In this document: positions 17,767-26,650 of the stretch, piece by piece
Position numbering within the stretch: position 1 is the first letter of the stretch
Layout of the letters: the number at the start of each line of letters is the position of its first letter
From: Elioraea rosea
GTDB lineage: Bacteria > Pseudomonadota > Alphaproteobacteria > Acetobacterales > Acetobacteraceae
DNA: 64,000 bases
Direction: 5' to 3'
NCBI RefSeq assembly: GCF_007644105.1
Contig: NZ_VFAC01000018.1
Span: forward strand, 19,822-83,821
Made by a program: the position numbers and the translations under genes
The notes under the pieces: model-generated
Databases searched by the model: none
What the model was told of the DNA's origin: nothing
The model's input: the letters and a program-made list of their open reading frames with translations, nothing else

Positions 17767-18568
17767 TTGACTGACACCGCCACCGGAACACGCCGGACCG
17801 ATTCCCCGACACATGCGCGTGACATTGCCGCCGTCATCGAGGAGCTCGCTACCTCCCCGCACGGATTGACGAGCGAGGAGGCGAAGCGTCGGCTGCTGCG
17901 CAACGGCCGGAACACGCTGCCGACGGGCACGCGCCGGCACCCCTTCCTGCGTTTGCTGGCGCAGTTCAACAACGCCCTGATCTACTTCATGCTCGCCGGG
18001 GCTCTGGCAGCAGCGGTCCTCGGGCATCTGGTCGACAGCGGCGTGATCCTCGCCGTCGTTCTGGTCAATGCGATCGTCGGCTTCCTCCAGGAGGGCAAAG
18101 CGGAGAATGCCCTCGCCGCGATCCGCGGCCTCATCGCCCCCCAGGCGCATGTCCCGCGGGACGGCCACCTCATCAGCGTGCCGATGGCCGACCTCGTGCC
18201 AGGCGACATCGTCCTGATCGAGGCCGGTGACCGCGTGCCTGCGGATCTCCGCCTCCTGCGGGCCCGAAGCCTGCGCATCGACGGGTGAATGACGCTGCCT
18301 CGCTCAAGCGCGCCGATGTCCGCATCGCGATTGGCATCAAGGGCACCGAGGCCGCGAAGGAAGCCTCCCAGATGGTGCTGATGGATGACAACTTCGCCTC
18401 CATCGTCGCCGCCGTGTACGAGGGGCGTATGGTGCACGACAACATCCGCAAGGTCGATGAACGCCATTTTCGGCTCGAGCCCACTGACGGGGCCGGAGGG
18501 CGTGCTGATCTTCGCCATCGGCGCGGCGAGCTTCGTGCTTCTGAAAATCGAGAAGCACGTTCTGGGTG
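17767..18568 (+). pseudogene. Remnant of a cation-transporting P-type ATPase
   Basis: Three disconnected pieces of a roughly 900-residue P2-type ATPase. Piece 1 (17767-18283, TTG start) is the N-terminal domain, first membrane hairpin (LIYFMLAGALAAAVLGHLVD) and the start of the actuator domain ([20 protein letters not shown]). Piece 2 (about 18284-18460) resumes at the hinge, [12 protein letters not shown] then [19 protein letters not shown]. Piece 3 (about 18457-18568), in another frame, resembles the last membrane segment ([19 protein letters not shown]). The phosphorylation motif DKTGT and the whole nucleotide-binding domain are missing. It cannot pump ions. Confidence 0.88.
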
Positions 18569-18682
18569 ACCGGTTTCGGAGCGAGTTACGCTCAGGCGCT
18601 CCACCTATCGTCACCGCTGTCGATCGGTAGGCGATAAACCCCTCGCCGACATGAGCGCCGTGAGACGGGTTCGTGGGCGGGC

Positions 18683-19738
18683 CTAACGCGACCGCTGCCG
18701 ACGCGTCTCCGCCGGCATCTGTCCGAACCGTTGACGGTATGTGGCCTTGAACCGGCCGGCATTGCTGAAGCCATAGCGGCGTGCGACCTGCGCGACCGAG
18801 CTGTCTTCCTCGCCGCGTTCGAGCGCACTCCTGGCTTGCTCGAGCCTGATCGTATACAGCGCCTGCAAGGTCGTCTTGCCGCGGAACCTGCGGAACGCGT
18901 CGCCGAGCGTCCTGACGCTGCACCCCGCGGCGGCGGCGATAGCGGCCATCCGGATCGGCTCCATGGCGTGCGCGGCCATGAAGGCCTCGGCCCGCCGGAC
19001 ATAGGCCGGAGCAGCCGTTGCCTGGCCCTGCTGCGCTGACCGTACGTGCATCGCTGCGGAGTAGTTGTGCGGCGCACCCTGAAGCACGAGTGCAACCAGC
19101 AGGTCGGTCATCGATGCGAGCGCCACGGCATTGCTCGCGATACCGTCCGGCCGCTCGAACTCGAGCGCCAGGAGATCCAAGTGCCGCTTCAGGCTGGCGC
19201 CCAGCCCGAAGCCCCAATCGACGCGGGGCGCGAACTGGAGAGGGCTGGGGAGATGCCGATCCAGCAGCCGTTCCAGCGTCGATTAAACCGCCCCAGCGTC
19301 GAGGAAGATGTTGACCCGCTCATTGTCGTCGCTGATCAGCAGCCGGGTGGCAGGCCCGGGGCGGAACACCAGCCCGCATTCCGGCGTCGCTGTCACTTCC
19401 ACCGTGTCATTGATCAGGCTTGACCGGCCTTGCAGCAGCGTCGTGAAGCAGATGAGGCCGCTCTGCTCGCCGTCGATCGTCACGTCCGTCGCGAACCGGT
19501 TCGTGGCGTGTGCTGCAATGATCGAGCCCGCGCTGCGCGTGGCGAGGGTGAAGATCGGCCGGTCGAAACGCTGTCGCCACAGCGTCCGGTCCCGCAGCTG
19601 GTAGGCATAGGTGGTCTTCGGCTGCGCCACCCGCTCGACCACGCGTGATGTTCCGTCGAGCAGGCCACCGTCGCTCGTGGCGCTGACATCGAACAGCGGG
19701 AGCGCCATCGGATCGATGGCGTGCGCGTCCCCTCGCAT
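18683..19738 (-). pseudogene. AraC-family regulator interrupted by one in-frame stop
   Basis: Full-length frame of 352 codons. The N-terminal half resembles the AraC ligand-binding domain and the C-terminus has two helix-turn-helix units (AAIAAAAGCSVRTLGDAF and VAQVARRYGFSNAGRFKATY). Codon 152 is TAA (19285-19283), following NIFLDAGAV; the same frame goes straight on with STLERLLDRHLPSPLQF, as expected for the family. It is therefore a single nonsense change with no frameshift. The DNA-binding part might still be made from an internal start. A sequencing error is the main alternative. It is divergent from the PEP-CTERM gene at 20065. Confidence 0.85.
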
Positions 19739-19898
19739 TGCCGCTTCAACGTCCCCAGGCCGGTTACAGTCACCCGCATTGTCTCCGGTCCTGGTTCACG
19801 CGGCAACAACAGCGCGTCGCGGCGTGCATCGACCGGCCGTCGATGCCGTGGTCGCCGGGCATCGGCCCACCATGGCGTTCCTGCCCGAAGCACGGCTC

Positions 19899-19932
19899 GG
19901 ACAGATTCGGCAGCCCGGGACAGATCCGGCAG
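19899..19932. repeat. Tandem 15-bp direct repeat, possible regulator site
   Basis: Two copies of GGACAGATYCGGCAG (19899-19913 and 19918-19932; one mismatch) start 19 bases apart in the divergent region between the AraC regulator and the PEP-CTERM gene. AraC-type proteins bind direct repeats on one helix face, so this is a candidate site for the broken regulator. Confidence 0.4.
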
Positions 19933-20064
19933 AAAACCGGCTCGGGCGGCGCGAATGGCTCTTCAAGAGACTGCCGCCGAGGGACAAAACACTCATTTCA
20001 TAACGGTAGGGGTCGTCGTGCTTGCCGAACGGGTGGCACGTCAACGGAATGCAGGGGACACGGG

Positions 20065-20835
20065 ATGGGTAGGTTCTCGTCAGCACTATCGGCGCTCGCG
20101 CTTGCCGCAGGGATGGCCGCGGCCGGACCGGCGCAGGCGCAGGAGTACTACCGGATCACGCCGCAGTGGGTGCTGCCAGGGCCCAATCCGGTGCCGATTA
20201 CGTTCCTGTTCGAATACTTCATTCAGGAACCTTACACCAATCCGTTCATCGACGCGGCTGTCGAGGTCCGCTCGAACGGGCAGGCCGTCATTGCATCTCC
20301 GACCTCATTCACGTCATCAGGGCTACGCGCCACAGCGTCTTACACCGCGACCTTCTCTTACTTCATGCCTGGCCTCTATGACATATACATGGATTCATTT
20401 GTATTTATGACTAAAGAGTACCGAGAAGAGGTCTATGATTATAGTGAATTCATTACGCGATAAATCAGATATTACGAAACAATCTATATTCCGTATGAGC
20501 CGGAGGAGTGCGCGAGGTTTGGTTTACCGTATCCCTGTGGCGACCTCGAATTTGAAGTAGAAAAAATTGACTATGTTACCGAAGAGATTAAGTACTATAA
20601 AACTGTCTACGATACCGTAGAGAATTTTGACTCCTGGCAGGACTACACGTTCTCGATCAACATTCCACTGGAAATGTTTATTGTCGGCGGCGGGGACGAT
20701 GGGTCGAATGGCGGCGGCGGGAACAATGTCGGCGGCGGGAACGTCGTGACCGTCCCTGAGCCTGCCTCGCTGGCCCTGCTTGGCACGGGGCTGCTGGCAG
20801 TCCTCGGTCTCCGCCGGCGCGCCCGGGTGGCGTGA
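20065..20835 (+). pseudogene. PEP-CTERM secreted protein interrupted by one in-frame stop
   Basis: A 257-codon frame starting at ATG 20065. The signal peptide (LSALALAAGMAAAGPAQA) is followed by a Tyr-rich beta-type domain. TAA at 20461-20463 (codon 133) stops the product after SEFITR, but the same frame continues to 20835 with acidic, Tyr-rich sequence, a Gly/Asn-rich linker and the classic PEP-CTERM tail VPEPASLALLGTGLLAVLGL followed by Arg residues. That tail is the exosortase sorting signal. The central part is far more AT-rich than its surroundings, suggesting acquisition. As it stands the product would be secreted but lack the sorting signal. Confidence 0.85.
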
Positions 20836-21295
20836 AGCCGGCGCGCGGGGCCGGTCGTTCCGGGCCACATGCGCTCTTTCATCAGCGTGACCGCCTGGCG
20901 CGGAGGACCGGCGCCGACCATCCACATCTGCCGCATCACGCAGCAGACGATCGGCGAACAGTCCGCGCCATAAGCACGGCCCATCACAAAAGAGAAAACT
21001 TGCGGCTCTTGAAGTGGCGTCCCGTGCACGATGAAGACGGGAACTGGAACGTGTCGATTCCTGCGGCCATTGGGGCGGATAGGCGCGGGTGTCCACCCAA
21101 ATCGTCAAACATAGCTCGCGGACTGCCTGCTTCGCGTGCCCAACATGTAGACGCCGCTGTGGACATCGATCAGAGACCAGTCAGGGAGCCCTCGGCATAA
21201 CTCGGTCAGCAACGCGTTGTTCACATATAGTCAGACGTCGCCGCTATGCGACGTCGCCTCTGCATCTCGCGAGCAGTGGGAGCGCCGTGCGCGCC
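20836..21295. other. Intergenic, no gene seen
   Basis: Between the PEP-CTERM gene and the O-methyltransferase stop. Only short frames without signal peptides, motifs or ribosome sites occur. No repeat was identified. Confidence 0.5.
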
Positions 21296-22318
21296 TCACG
21301 CCAACGCAGCCTCGATGACCGAGACCACTGAGCGGGTCGAGAGCACGCGCCGCAGCGTAAAGCCGGCGGCGACGAGCAGGCCACGGAACTCATCCTCAGT
21401 CCGCTCGCGCGCTGCGCCAAGCATCGCCATCATCTGCATGTCGGAAAGATACGCCACATGCTGGCCACTTGCAGGGTCGGGGTCGAGGATCTGCTCGCCG
21501 ATCAGCAACAGCGCCTGAGGCTTCATCGCCGCCCGGCACGCGCGCAAGATGGTCACGCAGTCCTCGTCACTCCAGTCGTGTAGCACCCGCACGAGCGTGT
21601 AGACGTCCGCTCCCTCTGGCACGCGCTCAAAAAAACTACCCTCGGCGATGGCGATCCGCCCGCCCATCAGCCCGTCCGGCGGAATGGCACGGATCACGTC
21701 CGAACGGTCAAGAAGCACCCCCCGCGCGTCGGGGAATCGCGCCAGGACCTGACGCAGCATCGCCCCATTGCCACCGCCGATGTCAGCGATCAGCCCGGCG
21801 CCGGAGAAGTCGTAGGCCGCCGCTATCGCCGCATGTCTGTCGTCAGGATAGTTCGCCATCATCGCGTCGTAGATGCGCCCCTCCTCGGCATGAGCTCGAA
21901 GATAATCAAAGCGTCCAATGCCCCATGCAGCCTCGTGCGGCACATTGCCGGTAAGAGCGACATCCAGCCGTTCCCAGGCGCGCCACGACCCGGGCGCCGT
22001 CCAAAATCGAGCGGCGTGGTGAAAGCTCTTGGGCGTGTCGGTGCGCAGCAAGCGGGACAGTGCCGTATGCGCGACTGTGCCGTCCGCTCTGACGGCAAAG
22101 ACGCCGAAGGCGGAGAGGGCCCGGAGCACGCGCATCAAGGGCTGGGGGTGGACGCCGCAGTCGCGCGCCAAGTCGTTCAGTGCGACCTGGCCTTCGGGCG
22201 CGATCCGGTCGGCTATGCCGAGGTCGGCCACGAGGCGCAGCATGCGTGAAACCTGGAATCCTCTCAGCAGCAGATCGAGCGCGGTCCGGTCGTCCTGAGC
22301 ATCTGGGGTCTCTGCCAT
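21296..22318 (-). CDS. SAM-dependent O-methyltransferase (dimerising, COMT-like)
   Basis: Enzyme of 340 residues transferring a methyl group from S-adenosylmethionine to a hydroxyl of a small, probably aromatic or polyketide-like, molecule. The N-terminal winged-helix dimerisation domain (about 15-100) is followed by the Rossmann domain with LIADIGGGNGAML. The catalytic base region is RVLHDWSDEDC, where His is the base in this family. The start at 22318 follows GGGAGAGG. No biosynthetic cluster surrounds it, so the substrate is open. Confidence 0.88.
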   Translation of the reverse strand: MAETPDAQDDRTALDLLLRGFQVSRMLRLVADLGIADRIAPEGQVALNDLARDCGVHPQPLMRVLRALSAFGVFAVRADGTVAHTALSRLLRTDTPKSFHHAARFWTAPGSWRAWERLDVALTGNVPHEAAWGIGRFDYLRAHAEEGRIYDAMMANYPDDRHAAIAAAYDFSGAGLIADIGGGNGAMLRQVLARFPDARGVLLDRSDVIRAIPPDGLMGGRIAIAEGSFFERVPEGADVYTLVRVLHDWSDEDCVTILRACRAAMKPQALLLIGEQILDPDPASGQHVAYLSDMQMMAMLGAARERTEDEFRGLLVAAGFTLRRVLSTRSVVSVIEAALA

Positions 22319-22600
22319 GGCCCTCTCCCATACCGAGTTGCCGGGCATCAAGTCGGTGGCGAAACGCTGGCCGGGGTCCAACTCCGTGAGGTGGCGCTGG
22401 TGGAGTGCTGCCCGAACCCTCGTCGCTCATCAGTACGATCCGCGCCCGCCAGACATGGTGCTGCGGAATTTTGCGATCGGAGACCAGGCCATCCAGTTGC
22501 TCGCGATCGCCCAGTCAGAGCTGAATCTCAATCCCTTCCCTCATGCGCCCAGACTTGCGGGTCCACGCAAGCATGGGAAGCATCAACCACGATCAAAGCC

Positions 22601-23272
22601 CTAAAGCGATGAGCCGCCGCAAATCATGATCTGCTGCCCTGTGATGACATCTGCTTCCGGCCCGACCAGGAAGGCGGTCAGGGCGGCTACCTCTTCGGGG
22701 CGAATGTAGCGCCCTATGGGCGGCACCTTCGGAGGCGTGGCGCTTCGCGCGGGGTCGCGCAGCATTGGCGTGTCCGTGGTACCAGGCGCGACGATATTCA
22801 CCGTGATGCGCCGGTGAAGGAGTTCCTGCGCCCAGGCCCGGGCCATCGGCACCAGTGCAGCCTTGGTGGCGCCGTACTGGCTGCGGCCGGCCACGCCGGC
22901 TGAGGCGCGGCTTCCGATTAGGACAATGCGCCCCCCGTCCGGCATCCTGGGCACCAGGATGTCGGCCAACCGGATTGCCGCATCGACGTGAAGTCGCCAC
23001 AGCAGATGACCGGCGTTCAGGTCTAGGGAGCCAAGCGGTCCGGCGCGCGTGACGCCGGCGGCATGGATAAGGGCATTAGCATCGATGCCGGTCAGCGCGT
23101 TCACCAATGCAGCGTCGTCGAGCAGGTCGACGGCGCGATGCGTGAAGCCCGGTTCAGATCGTGCTGGATCGCGGCGACTGAGACCGGTTACGCGCCACCC
23201 GTCGCGGAGCAGGCGAGTGACGATGGCCTCCCCGATGCCGGAGCTTGCGCCGGTCACGACGGCATGGCCCAT
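22601..23272 (-). CDS. Short-chain dehydrogenase/reductase
   Basis: NAD(P)-dependent oxidoreductase of 223 residues. The cofactor motif TGASSGIGEA is at 7-16, the structural motif HAAGV near 70, and the catalytic Tyr133 and Lys137 are in SQYGATKAAL. The C-terminal GQQIMICGGSSL resembles the usual end of the family. The start at 23272 gives a standard N-terminus (MGHAVVTGASSG); a GTG 15 bases earlier in frame is possible. It lies just outside the integrated element, in chromosomal DNA on its left flank. Confidence 0.88.
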   Translation of the reverse strand: MGHAVVTGASSGIGEAIVTRLLRDGWRVTGLSRRDPARSEPGFTHRAVDLLDDAALVNALTGIDANALIHAAGVTRAGPLGSLDLNAGHLLWRLHVDAAIRLADILVPRMPDGGRIVLIGSRASAGVAGRSQYGATKAALVPMARAWAQELLHRRITVNIVAPGTTDTPMLRDPARSATPPKVPPIGRYIRPEEVAALTAFLVGPEADVITGQQIMICGGSSL

Positions 23273-23650
23273 CTCTACCGGTGCCACCTGATCCCCCCGC
23301 CCACTTTGATGATATCGCCAACTGTAGGTGATACGGTTCCGAAATGTTAACCGGTCACGGGACCTCGCGGCAACATTGATGAACCCTGCGCCGCAATCGC
23401 GCGAGTTACTGCATGTGCCTCGACAATGAACAGCTGGGCTGCGGCGGGGATTGGATCGGCTGAGCGTCGCCTCAGAACAAGGACAGGTGGAAGCAGGCAC
23501 CCGGGGCGAGCGATGAGACGCGCGAGGGGGCCGCTGACAGAACGCGGAGTGGGGGATCGTCGCGGCGATCCATCCGCTACTGGCAGCAAACGGTTGTAGG
23601 CACTGCATTCGACGCCGCAGCATCGGCAGCCGCTAACGTACTGAAAAGAT
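23273..23650. other. Intergenic, no gene seen
   Basis: Promoter side of the short-chain dehydrogenase gene, up to the tRNA-derived repeat. Frames here are short and featureless. Confidence 0.5.
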
Positions 23651-23696
23651 TGGCGTCCCGTAGGGGATTCGAACCCCTGTTACCGCCGTGAGAGGG
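23651..23696. repeat. attL: copy of the 3' half of tRNA-Glu
   Basis: A 46-bp stretch identical to 38305-38350, which is the CCA end, T arm and anticodon stem/loop part of the tRNA-Glu gene. Sequence after position 23696 differs from the tRNA, so this is a fragment, not a second gene. It marks the left end of the integrated element. Confidence 0.95.
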
Positions 23697-23801
23697 GCGT
23701 GGCAAAGCCTATCGCTTTTCCTTAGTCATCCTCCAAAGTCCAGTCATTCGCTGATCTACAGGCCATTGCGTCCATACGTGTCCCTTGTGATCCGCGCCGG
23801 T

Positions 23802-23831
23802 ATATGGGAGAAATATGGGAGATCTCCCATA
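23802..23831. promoter_or_regulatory. Left putative integrase arm-type sites and palindrome
   Basis: ATATGGGAGAA occurs at 23802-23812. A second TATGGGAG at 23814-23821 forms the perfect 18-bp palindrome TATGGGAGATCTCCCATA (23814-23831). They sit between attL and the integrase start, and the same 11-mer recurs near attR (38235-38245). They may be integrase arm sites, an excisionase or repressor operator, or both. Confidence 0.6.
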
Positions 23832-23850
23832 GCCATTACCGGAGGCCTGA

Positions 23851-25185
23851 ATGCCCCGTGCCATTCGAGACGCGAAGCTGGACACCGAAGCCGCCAGGCT
23901 GCGGCTGAAGCCCCGAAAGAAGCCCTATTACCGGCTGATCGCCGCGGGCCTTCACCTTGGCTACTACGCTGGCGAACAGAAGGCGCGCGATGGCGGCGAT
24001 CGGGTTCGCCGCGGCGTATGGATTGCGCGTCGCTACCTTGGCGATGGGGCATATGAGACAGAGCGGCTTGCGCTGGCCGATGATCGCAGCCCTGCCGATG
24101 GCCAGCAGGTGATGACGTTCGCGCAGGCTCAGGAAGCCGCGCGCACGTGGGATCAGAAGCACCGGGCCGCGCCAGGGACGGCTCCCCTTCCCTCCGTCCG
24201 TGACGCCCTGGCAGCGTATAGCGACACCAGGAAGCAGCGTGCGGCGCGCGCGGGTAAGGATGCAGAGGCGCGACTCGAACGCCACGTGCCTGCCGATGAT
24301 CCACTTGCCGCCCTGCCTCTCGACAAGGTTTCGGCGGAAGCGTTGGCCGCGTGGCGGTCACGCCGGCTTTCAGCATTGAAGCCAGCGACGGCAAACCGGC
24401 TGATGAACGATCTAAGGGCCGCACTCAATGGCGCCGGCCGGCTGCACCGGCGCAACCTGCCGACAGGGTTTGAACTCGAGATCCGCGAAGGGCTGAAAGG
24501 CATTGCGGATGCGACTACGGCTCGGAAGCAGATCCTTAACGACGCAGACGTGCGGCGCGTGCTCGAGGGCGCCATGGCGATCGATCCGGAGGGCGATTTC
24601 GGGCGATTAGTGCTCGTGCTCGCGGGAACGGGCTGCCGGTTTGGGCAGGCTGCGAAGCTGACGGTTGCCGATGTGCAGGTGGCACAAGCACGGATTATGG
24701 TTCCGGCCAGCGCCAAGGGGCGGGCGGGCCGCTCAAAGCCGCCGATCGCTATTCCGGTAGGCAGTGACGTGATCGACGCCCTGCGGCCCGCTATGGCCGG
24801 CCGCGGCGGCCATGAACCGTTGCTGATGCGCTGGCTACACAAGCGAGCGCCGGTGACGCCGCAGAACGCAGGACGCATCGAATGGATACGCGACCGGCGC
24901 GAGCCTTGGCGCGTCGGGGCTGACATGGCGAGGCCATGGGATGAAGCGATCGCAGCGGCGAGACTGCCGGCGGGGATCGTGCCCTATGCGCTGCGCCATA
25001 CCAGCATCGTGCGCGCACTGACGAAGGGGCTGCCGCTGCGCCTCGTGGCCGCGATGCATGACACGTCCGTTGCGATGATCGAAAAGCACTACGCCGCATA
25101 CATCGTGGATGCGACGGAAGAATTGATGCGCAACGCGATCACACCGCTTGCGCCAACGCAGCCCGCAAGGCTTCGCGCGGTGTAG
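23851..25185 (+). CDS. int: Tyrosine-recombinase integrase
   Basis: Site-specific recombinase of 444 residues, the likely agent of integration and excision at tRNA-Glu. The C-terminal catalytic domain shows Arg263 (GTGCRFGQAAKL), Arg382-His383 (VPYALRHTS, with Tyr in place of the first His of HxxR as in many phage-type integrases), His403 (AAMHDTS) and the nucleophile Tyr414 (IEKHYAAY). The N-terminal part resembles arm-binding and core-binding domains. It begins 155 bases from attL and reads into the element. Confidence 0.93.
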   Translation: MPRAIRDAKLDTEAARLRLKPRKKPYYRLIAAGLHLGYYAGEQKARDGGDRVRRGVWIARRYLGDGAYETERLALADDRSPADGQQVMTFAQAQEAARTWDQKHRAAPGTAPLPSVRDALAAYSDTRKQRAARAGKDAEARLERHVPADDPLAALPLDKVSAEALAAWRSRRLSALKPATANRLMNDLRAALNGAGRLHRRNLPTGFELEIREGLKGIADATTARKQILNDADVRRVLEGAMAIDPEGDFGRLVLVLAGTGCRFGQAAKLTVADVQVAQARIMVPASAKGRAGRSKPPIAIPVGSDVIDALRPAMAGRGGHEPLLMRWLHKRAPVTPQNAGRIEWIRDRREPWRVGADMARPWDEAIAAARLPAGIVPYALRHTSIVRALTKGLPLRLVAAMHDTSVAMIEKHYAAYIVDATEELMRNAITPLAPTQPARLRAV

Positions 25186-25187
25186 CC

Positions 25188-25940
25188 ATGACCAAGCGAT
25201 CGAACGGCAAACGAAAAGCCGCGGAAGCGAGGCTTCATCGCGAGAAATCCGAAGCCTTCGCGGCGTTCCTGGCCGCGCACGAAAACGCAGGGAAGCGGAG
25301 GTTTGCGCTGTGGAAGTTTCGGCTCGCAGCACTCTTGCTGAAGCACTTCCCGGAGTTTTTTGAACGGACGCCCAAAGCTGCGGGCTTCTATCGAGGCAAC
25401 GCAAATCAAGCGCACGTTCGCAGGAAATTGGGAGAGATTGAGGGACAGCCGATAGAGCTACATCGCATCCCCGATCCGCCGCAGAAGTCAGCGTGGGAGT
25501 CATTCGAGCTTCCGGCCAAAGCCAGTGCCGAAGAGGATGACGAGGGCATCCCCGGTCATCTTGAAACCTTTGTATGGGATACGGAAGAGAAGCGCGCCTA
25601 TGCGAATGAGCTTTCTCTCCGATGGGGCGCGCAGGTTCGCTACCTAGCGCGGGAGGCCAACACATCGTTGCGCGCTGCCGCGCCCGTGGTGCTGGACGAA
25701 GAGCTCGCGCAGCGCGGGCTCCACTGTCCTGCATCGCGCACCGCTCGCGAGCTCGCAGAAGCGTTGCTTGAAGCCTCAAGAAGCCGTCGACTGCAGCACA
25801 TCTCCGCCGGATCGCGAGCTAACTGCCGCTGCTCGCTGAAGGTATCGGCTCGGATCCTGAAAGAGCGGCAGTCGCGACATACCGCTTACCGCAAAGGCAT
25901 GATCGAGGCGATGCGAAAGGCCGCAACCGGCCCATTTTGA
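25188..25940 (+). CDS. Hypothetical protein downstream of integrase
   Basis: No family recognised. The 250-residue protein begins 2 bases after the integrase stop and is probably co-transcribed. The N-terminus is Lys/Arg-rich and helical (MTKRSNGKRKAAEARLHREK), the middle is acidic (AKASAEEDDEGI), and the C-terminus is basic with two cysteines in ANCRCSLKV. It could be a DNA-associated accessory factor, but there is no direct evidence. Confidence 0.6.
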   Translation: MTKRSNGKRKAAEARLHREKSEAFAAFLAAHENAGKRRFALWKFRLAALLLKHFPEFFERTPKAAGFYRGNANQAHVRRKLGEIEGQPIELHRIPDPPQKSAWESFELPAKASAEEDDEGIPGHLETFVWDTEEKRAYANELSLRWGAQVRYLAREANTSLRAAAPVVLDEELAQRGLHCPASRTARELAEALLEASRSRRLQHISAGSRANCRCSLKVSARILKERQSRHTAYRKGMIEAMRKAATGPF

Positions 25941-26040
25941 ATCAATAGATTACGCGTTTTTCACCGACAACTTAAGAGTCGGCAAATCGCGGCTCCATAG
26001 CAGTCCTAAGAACAATCCAGGACAGGCATGGAGGCCCCGA

Positions 26041-26259
26041 ATGGATCAAGCAACTCACACCCCCGCTCTAGCCCTGCCAATCCCGGCAGCCGCGAGCGCG
26101 ATCGGCATCTCTCGGAGCGCATTGTTCCTCGAGTTAAAGGCCGGGCGCATTGAGCGGGTCAAAGTAGGCGCTCGCACAATCGTTCCGGTCGCGAGTTTGC
26201 AGCGCTGGCTAGAGGCGCGACGCATCGCATCGGCTGCCGAATCACAATCGGCCAGCTAG
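26041..26259 (+). CDS. AlpA/excisionase-like small helix-turn-helix protein
   Basis: Protein of 72 residues with a MerR-like winged-helix unit of the HTH_17/AlpA kind: AASAIGISRSALFLELKAGR is the helix-turn-helix and VKVGARTIVPVASLQRWLEA the wing and closing helix. Such proteins act as excisionases or as activators of integrase genes in satellites and islands. Here it is the likely directionality factor, possibly binding the TATGGGAG repeats (inference). Confidence 0.75.
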   Translation: MDQATHTPALALPIPAAASAIGISRSALFLELKAGRIERVKVGARTIVPVASLQRWLEARRIASAAESQSAS

Positions 26260-26324
26260 TCACAACCCCTGAAAAGAAGGCGGCCCCGAAGCGTTGGCGC
26301 GCGACGGGGCCGAAGGAAAATCAC

Positions 26325-26639
26325 ATGAAGTCGGTAACATATAACCCAGTTGAGTCGCCGATGGAACTGAGCGACCTGCGGCCGGGCACAATCCGGGTGG
26401 ACTCCGCGAACGGTGCGGACTTCCTGTACAGGCTTGTCGGCAAGCGCCAGTACATCCGGAAGGATGGCGATGTTTCTACCGTCCTGACTTGGAGCGGACG
26501 CTGTGCGGTTTGCCATCGTGAATTCACGTCCCCCTCCTGGTTAGGGGCGGACGCGTTGCCCCGCACGTGCGTTGCCCACCGCGGTCAATGGCACTCAGGC
26601 AGCGCAAAGCGCCGCCGCGCCACGGTCGGCAAAGCGTGA
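26325..26639 (+). CDS. Hypothetical protein with a Cys/His cluster
   Basis: Protein of 104 residues between the HTH gene and the primase. CAVCHREF and RTCVAHRG together resemble a small zinc-binding knuckle. The N-terminal part (MELSDLRPGTIRVDSANGAD) has no match I recognise. Spacing to the primase gene (11 bases) suggests the same transcript. Function unknown. Confidence 0.55.
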   Translation: MKSVTYNPVESPMELSDLRPGTIRVDSANGADFLYRLVGKRQYIRKDGDVSTVLTWSGRCAVCHREFTSPSWLGADALPRTCVAHRGQWHSGSAKRRRATVGKA

Positions 26640-26650
26640 GGGCCGCGAGC

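Noticed and set aside
22319..22600. Possible transposase remnant between methyltransferase and dehydrogenase
   Set aside because: Short frames here show no transposase motif or terminal inverted repeats on inspection.
23651..23696. Second tRNA-Glu gene
   Set aside because: Only the 3' 46 bases match; the D arm and 5' acceptor strand are missing, so it is an attachment-site fragment.
25964..25982. Inverted repeat CCGAC-N9-GTCGG before the AlpA-like gene
   Set aside because: Arms of 5 bases are too short to separate from chance and no second copy was seen.
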